Below, piece by piece: positions 13,459-16,025 of a stretch of DNA of 16,025 bases (its first letter is position 1; every line of letters begins with the position of its first letter). The DNA lies in assembly GCA_027073795.1 (NCBI GenBank), contig JALTEW010000473.1, positions 1-16,025 of the forward strand, read 5' to 3'. The position numbers were made by a program, and so were the translations under genes. The notes beneath the pieces are model-generated. The model made no database searches and was not told where the DNA came from. It saw nothing but the letters and a program-made list of their open reading frames with translations. This stretch comes from a bacterium. GTDB lineage: Bacteria > Desulfobacterota > S145-22.

Positions 13459-15834
13459 ATGGGACACAAAACCTACACACTTTGTATTGCCGGCAACCCA
13501 AACTCAGGGAAGACCACTCTTTTTAACGCACTGACGGGTGCCAAACAACACGTGGGAAACTGGCCTGGCGTTACGGTTGAGAAAAAAGAGGGATCCGTTA
13601 CATTCGAGGATTTTAATTTTACAATCATCGATCTGCCAGGCATTTACAGCCTCACCGCCTACTCCCTCGAGGAAGTCGTTTCCAGGGATTTTATCCTCCG
13701 CGACCGCCCGGATCTCGTCATCAATATCATAGATACAACAAATCTGGAAAGAAACCTCTACCTGACCACCCAACTGCTTGAGCTGGGGGTTCCCATCATC
13801 CTCGCCCTTAACATGATGGACGAGGCCGAGAAAAAGGGGTTCAAGATAAAAACCCCCCAACTCGAAAGGCTTCTGGGCATACCGGTTGTCCCCATGGTTG
13901 CCTCCAAAGGGGCCGGGAAACAAGAACTCCTCACAGAGGTTAAAAAATTTCTCAAAGGCAAAATCCAAATCACTCCTCACGTGCCTACCTATAAAAAGGA
14001 AATAGAAACCGCTGTTAAAAAAATAGAGGGGATACTTTCCACCTCCCTTACGCAGGAATTCACAGAAAAATATCCCCCACGATGGCTCGCGCTGAAGCTT
14101 CTGGAGCAGGACGAAGAAATTATTGGGAAAATCAAGAGAAATTCAACGAACGCCCAAGCGGTCCTATCCTTGGTGGATGGGGAAATTCAGAGAATAACCT
14201 CCATTCTTGGAGACGACCCCGAAACCCTCATCGCCGACCAGAGATACGGATTCGCCAATGGGGCATTCCGAGAAACCGTCAAGATAACCCTCAAGGACAG
14301 AATCAACCTTACAGACCAGATAGACCGGGTTCTAACCAGCCGTATCCTCGGTATTCCTTTCTTCCTTTTTATCATCTGGGGTTCCTTTCACCTGACCTTT
14401 ACCCTTGGGGAAATTCCCATGCACTGGATTGAATCCGGTTTTAACCTTCTTGGAACCATTTTCTCGCACTGGATCACCCTGCCTTGGCTGGAATCCCTTG
14501 TGGTGGACGGAATCATTGGAGGGGTCGGAAGTGTTCTGGTATTCCTGCCCAACATTCTCATTCTCTTTCTTATCATCGCCCTTCTGGAAGATACGGGATA
14601 CATGGCAAGGGCCGCATTTATTTCTGACCGCGTCATGCATTTTTTCGGGCTTCATGGCAAATCCTTTATCCCCATGGCCATTGGATTCGGGTGTAATGTT
14701 CCGGCTGTCATGGCCACCAGGGTCCTGGAAAACAACAAGGATCGGGTCATTACCATCCTGGTTGTCACCCTCATGTCCTGTAGCGCACGCCTCCCTATCT
14801 ACGTCCTGTTCGCAGGGGCATTCTTCCCAAAACATGCAGGAAACGTGATTTTTTCCATCTATCTTCTGGGAATTGTCCTGGCTATTATTATGGCAAGGAT
14901 CTTTCGTGTCGTCCTCTTCCCGGGAGAATCTGCCCCCTTTGTCATGGAACTTCCTCCCTATCGACTTCCCACATTTAAGGGATTGATGATACACATGTGG
15001 GACCGGGGGGCCATGTACGTTCAAAAGGCAGGGACCATCATTCTCGCCGGTTCCATGCTCATCTGGTTTCTGAGCAGTTATCCTGCTCACCCACCCTTGT
15101 CCATAGATTATTCCAGCCTTCTTGAACAGGAAGCAGTACGCCATAAAAATGCCCTTTCCCGAATCGCGCAGGAAGTTCACACCCCTGCAGACAGATTGGG
15201 GGCCTATCTTCCCTTCAAACAGTATCAGAAGGTTTTCGATACCTTCCATAAAAAAAGCGCCGACTTGCTGAAAAAAAAGTGTGCCATTACCCCCACCGCC
15301 ACAGTATTTAAACATGCCTTAAAAGGGATTGAAGGGCGATATCCTGGAACGCTCAAGGCCTTTAAGGCCTACCGGGAGGAACTTGTCCGGCACCAGGAGG
15401 TAGTAGAAACGCTTACCTCCAAGCGGGTGGCAGAAAAGGCGGCGAAAAGTTACGCCGGGCGAATCGGCAGGTTTGTCGCCCCCGTGCTGCATCCCCTCGG
15501 GTTTGACTGGAGAAACACTGTCGCCCTCATCTCCGGACTCGTAGCAAAGGAGATTGTGGTAGGAACCATGGGCGTCATCTACCAGGTAGGCGAGGCAAAA
15601 AACGAGGGACAGAAACTCATCGAAAGCCTGAGGAAACACATGACGCCGCTAACCGCCTACGTTTTTATGGTTTTTTCGCTTATCTATTTACCCTGCGTGG
15701 CAACGATCGGCGTCATCCACCGAGAACTCAACAGCTGGAAGTGGACCTTTTTCAGCGCCAGTTACACCACGGTGCTGGCATGGATCGTAAGTTTCATTTT
15801 CTACCGCGTGGGAATTCTCATAGGGTTTGGTTAA
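13459..15834 (+). CDS. feoB: FeoB, ferrous iron transporter
   Basis: A 791-residue inner-membrane Fe(II) transporter with an N-terminal G domain. G1 GNPNSGKTT is at residues 12-20, G2 is in GVTVEKKEG (T39), G3 DLPG at 58-61, G4 NMMD at 118-121 and G5 VASKG at 147-151. A GDI-like helical spacer runs to about 285. The membrane part then starts with ILGIPFFLFIIWGSF and includes LLEDTGYMARAAFI, the pore cysteines in GFGCNVPA (about residue 410) and SCSARLPIY, and the second gate with GLVAKEIVVGTMG. Between SSYPAHPP (about 540) and SYAGRIGRF (about 664) there is a charged hydrophilic stretch of roughly 120 residues, longer than the short link I know in this place. The start ATG is 16 nt after feoA with a weak ribosome site. 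Expression is probably iron-repressed. Confidence 0.97.
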   Translation: MGHKTYTLCIAGNPNSGKTTLFNALTGAKQHVGNWPGVTVEKKEGSVTFEDFNFTIIDLPGIYSLTAYSLEEVVSRDFILRDRPDLVINIIDTTNLERNLYLTTQLLELGVPIILALNMMDEAEKKGFKIKTPQLERLLGIPVVPMVASKGAGKQELLTEVKKFLKGKIQITPHVPTYKKEIETAVKKIEGILSTSLTQEFTEKYPPRWLALKLLEQDEEIIGKIKRNSTNAQAVLSLVDGEIQRITSILGDDPETLIADQRYGFANGAFRETVKITLKDRINLTDQIDRVLTSRILGIPFFLFIIWGSFHLTFTLGEIPMHWIESGFNLLGTIFSHWITLPWLESLVVDGIIGGVGSVLVFLPNILILFLIIALLEDTGYMARAAFISDRVMHFFGLHGKSFIPMAIGFGCNVPAVMATRVLENNKDRVITILVVTLMSCSARLPIYVLFAGAFFPKHAGNVIFSIYLLGIVLAIIMARIFRVVLFPGESAPFVMELPPYRLPTFKGLMIHMWDRGAMYVQKAGTIILAGSMLIWFLSSYPAHPPLSIDYSSLLEQEAVRHKNALSRIAQEVHTPADRLGAYLPFKQYQKVFDTFHKKSADLLKKKCAITPTATVFKHALKGIEGRYPGTLKAFKAYREELVRHQEVVETLTSKRVAEKAAKSYAGRIGRFVAPVLHPLGFDWRNTVALISGLVAKEIVVGTMGVIYQVGEAKNEGQKLIESLRKHMTPLTAYVFMVFSLIYLPCVATIGVIHRELNSWKWTFFSASYTTVLAWIVSFIFYRVGILIGFG

Positions 15835-15852
15835 AAAGCCTTACGACTTTTT
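15833..15852 (-). terminator. Candidate terminator at the dtxR-family gene 3' end (convergent with feoB)
   Basis: Read on the minus strand, AAAAAGTC pairs with GGCTTTTT (one T-G wobble) around a GTAA tetraloop, and the T-run closes the stem. It includes the repressor stop codon and touches the feoB stop. On the plus strand the same stem has one mismatch, so it may serve both converging transcripts weakly. Confidence 0.45.
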
Positions 15853-16025
15853 CTTCTTCGGCTCTTCACAGGCCTCCTGCCGCTCGCCATGTTCCCGGAA
15901 GTAATAGTAGTTTTTGAGCCATGAGGGAACACCCCTTGGGCAGGTTTGAACAAACCGGACAAAACTCAAAAAGGCCTCCCGTGTTTCAGGACTCAAGGAA
16001 TGTTCCATCCCACAGGCGTCACTCT
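15841..16025 (-). CDS. DtxR-family metal-dependent transcriptional repressor, C-terminal part (cut by window edge)
   Basis: Only about the last 61 residues are inside the window; the gene enters from the right edge and ends in TAA at 15841-15843. The visible part reads DACGMEHSLSPETREAFLSFV, then FVQTCPRGVPSWLKNYYYF, then EHGERQEACEEPKKKKS. The (C/A)-x-x-E-H-x-(L/I)-S-x-E-x-x-x-x-(L/F) motif is a metal-site and dimerisation-helix region of DtxR/MntR regulators, in which E and H are metal ligands. The following CPRG...W...Y segment is usual for the DtxR group found next to feo genes in anaerobes. It is convergent with feoB and is the natural candidate for Fe(II)-dependent repression of the operon. 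Whether it senses Fe or Mn cannot be decided from this fragment. Confidence 0.75.
   Translation of the reverse strand, partial: SDACGMEHSLSPETREAFLSFVRFVQTCPRGVPSWLKNYYYFREHGERQEACEEPKKKKS

Noticed and set aside
14332..15315. A 327-codon open frame antisense to feoB
   Set aside because: feoB is unmistakable across the region; the antisense frame reads as low-complexity His/Gly/Asp/Lys sequence typical of a shadow frame.

Overview
The window looks like chromosomal DNA from an anaerobic member of the former Deltaproteobacteria (Desulfobacterota, possibly Syntrophia-like). This is inferred from gene content and order: zapB-zapA-6S RNA-rny-ymdB, a two-FeoA/FeoB iron operon beside a DtxR-family repressor, a PilT-family ATPase fused into a recA-alaS operon, and LarE. 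No 16S rRNA or other decisive marker is present, so the assignment is provisional. There is no phage, IS transposase, CRISPR array or tRNA gene in the window.

Left part (1-6473, minus strand): a tightly packed operon read right to left, thpR-recA-pilT-alaS-larE-trmO. Four of the five junctions are overlaps or gaps under 8 nt (the fifth is 10 nt), so the genes are almost certainly co-transcribed from a promoter just upstream of thpR. The products are an RNA 2',3'-cyclic phosphodiesterase, the recombinase RecA, a type IV pilus retraction-type ATPase, alanyl-tRNA synthetase, a sulfur transferase for the nickel-pincer nucleotide cofactor, and the start of a tRNA methyltransferase cut by the window edge. 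A 360-bp gap (6404-6763) then holds the promoter and a 75-bp nested palindrome.

Middle (6764-8844, minus strand): two genes, each with its own strong sigma70-type promoter. One is a flavin disulfide-reductase-family NAD(P)H oxidoreductase with a redox cysteine; the other is a GNAT acetyltransferase.

Right part (9025-15834, plus strand): a small coiled-coil ZapB-like protein and ZapA (FtsZ-ring factors), then a 6S RNA gene that is easy to miss because it carries no ORF, then RNase Y and a YmdB-type metallophosphoesterase overlapping by 11 nt. A DsrE-like protein follows. A promoter with an adjacent palindrome-like site then precedes feoA-feoA-feoB, encoding ferrous iron uptake. The window ends in the convergent 3' end of a DtxR-family metal-dependent repressor, the obvious candidate regulator of the feo operon.

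I found no wholly new system. The best leads are the 6S RNA, the candidate DtxR/feo circuit, the nested palindrome, the functionally mixed recA operon and the long linker in FeoB.
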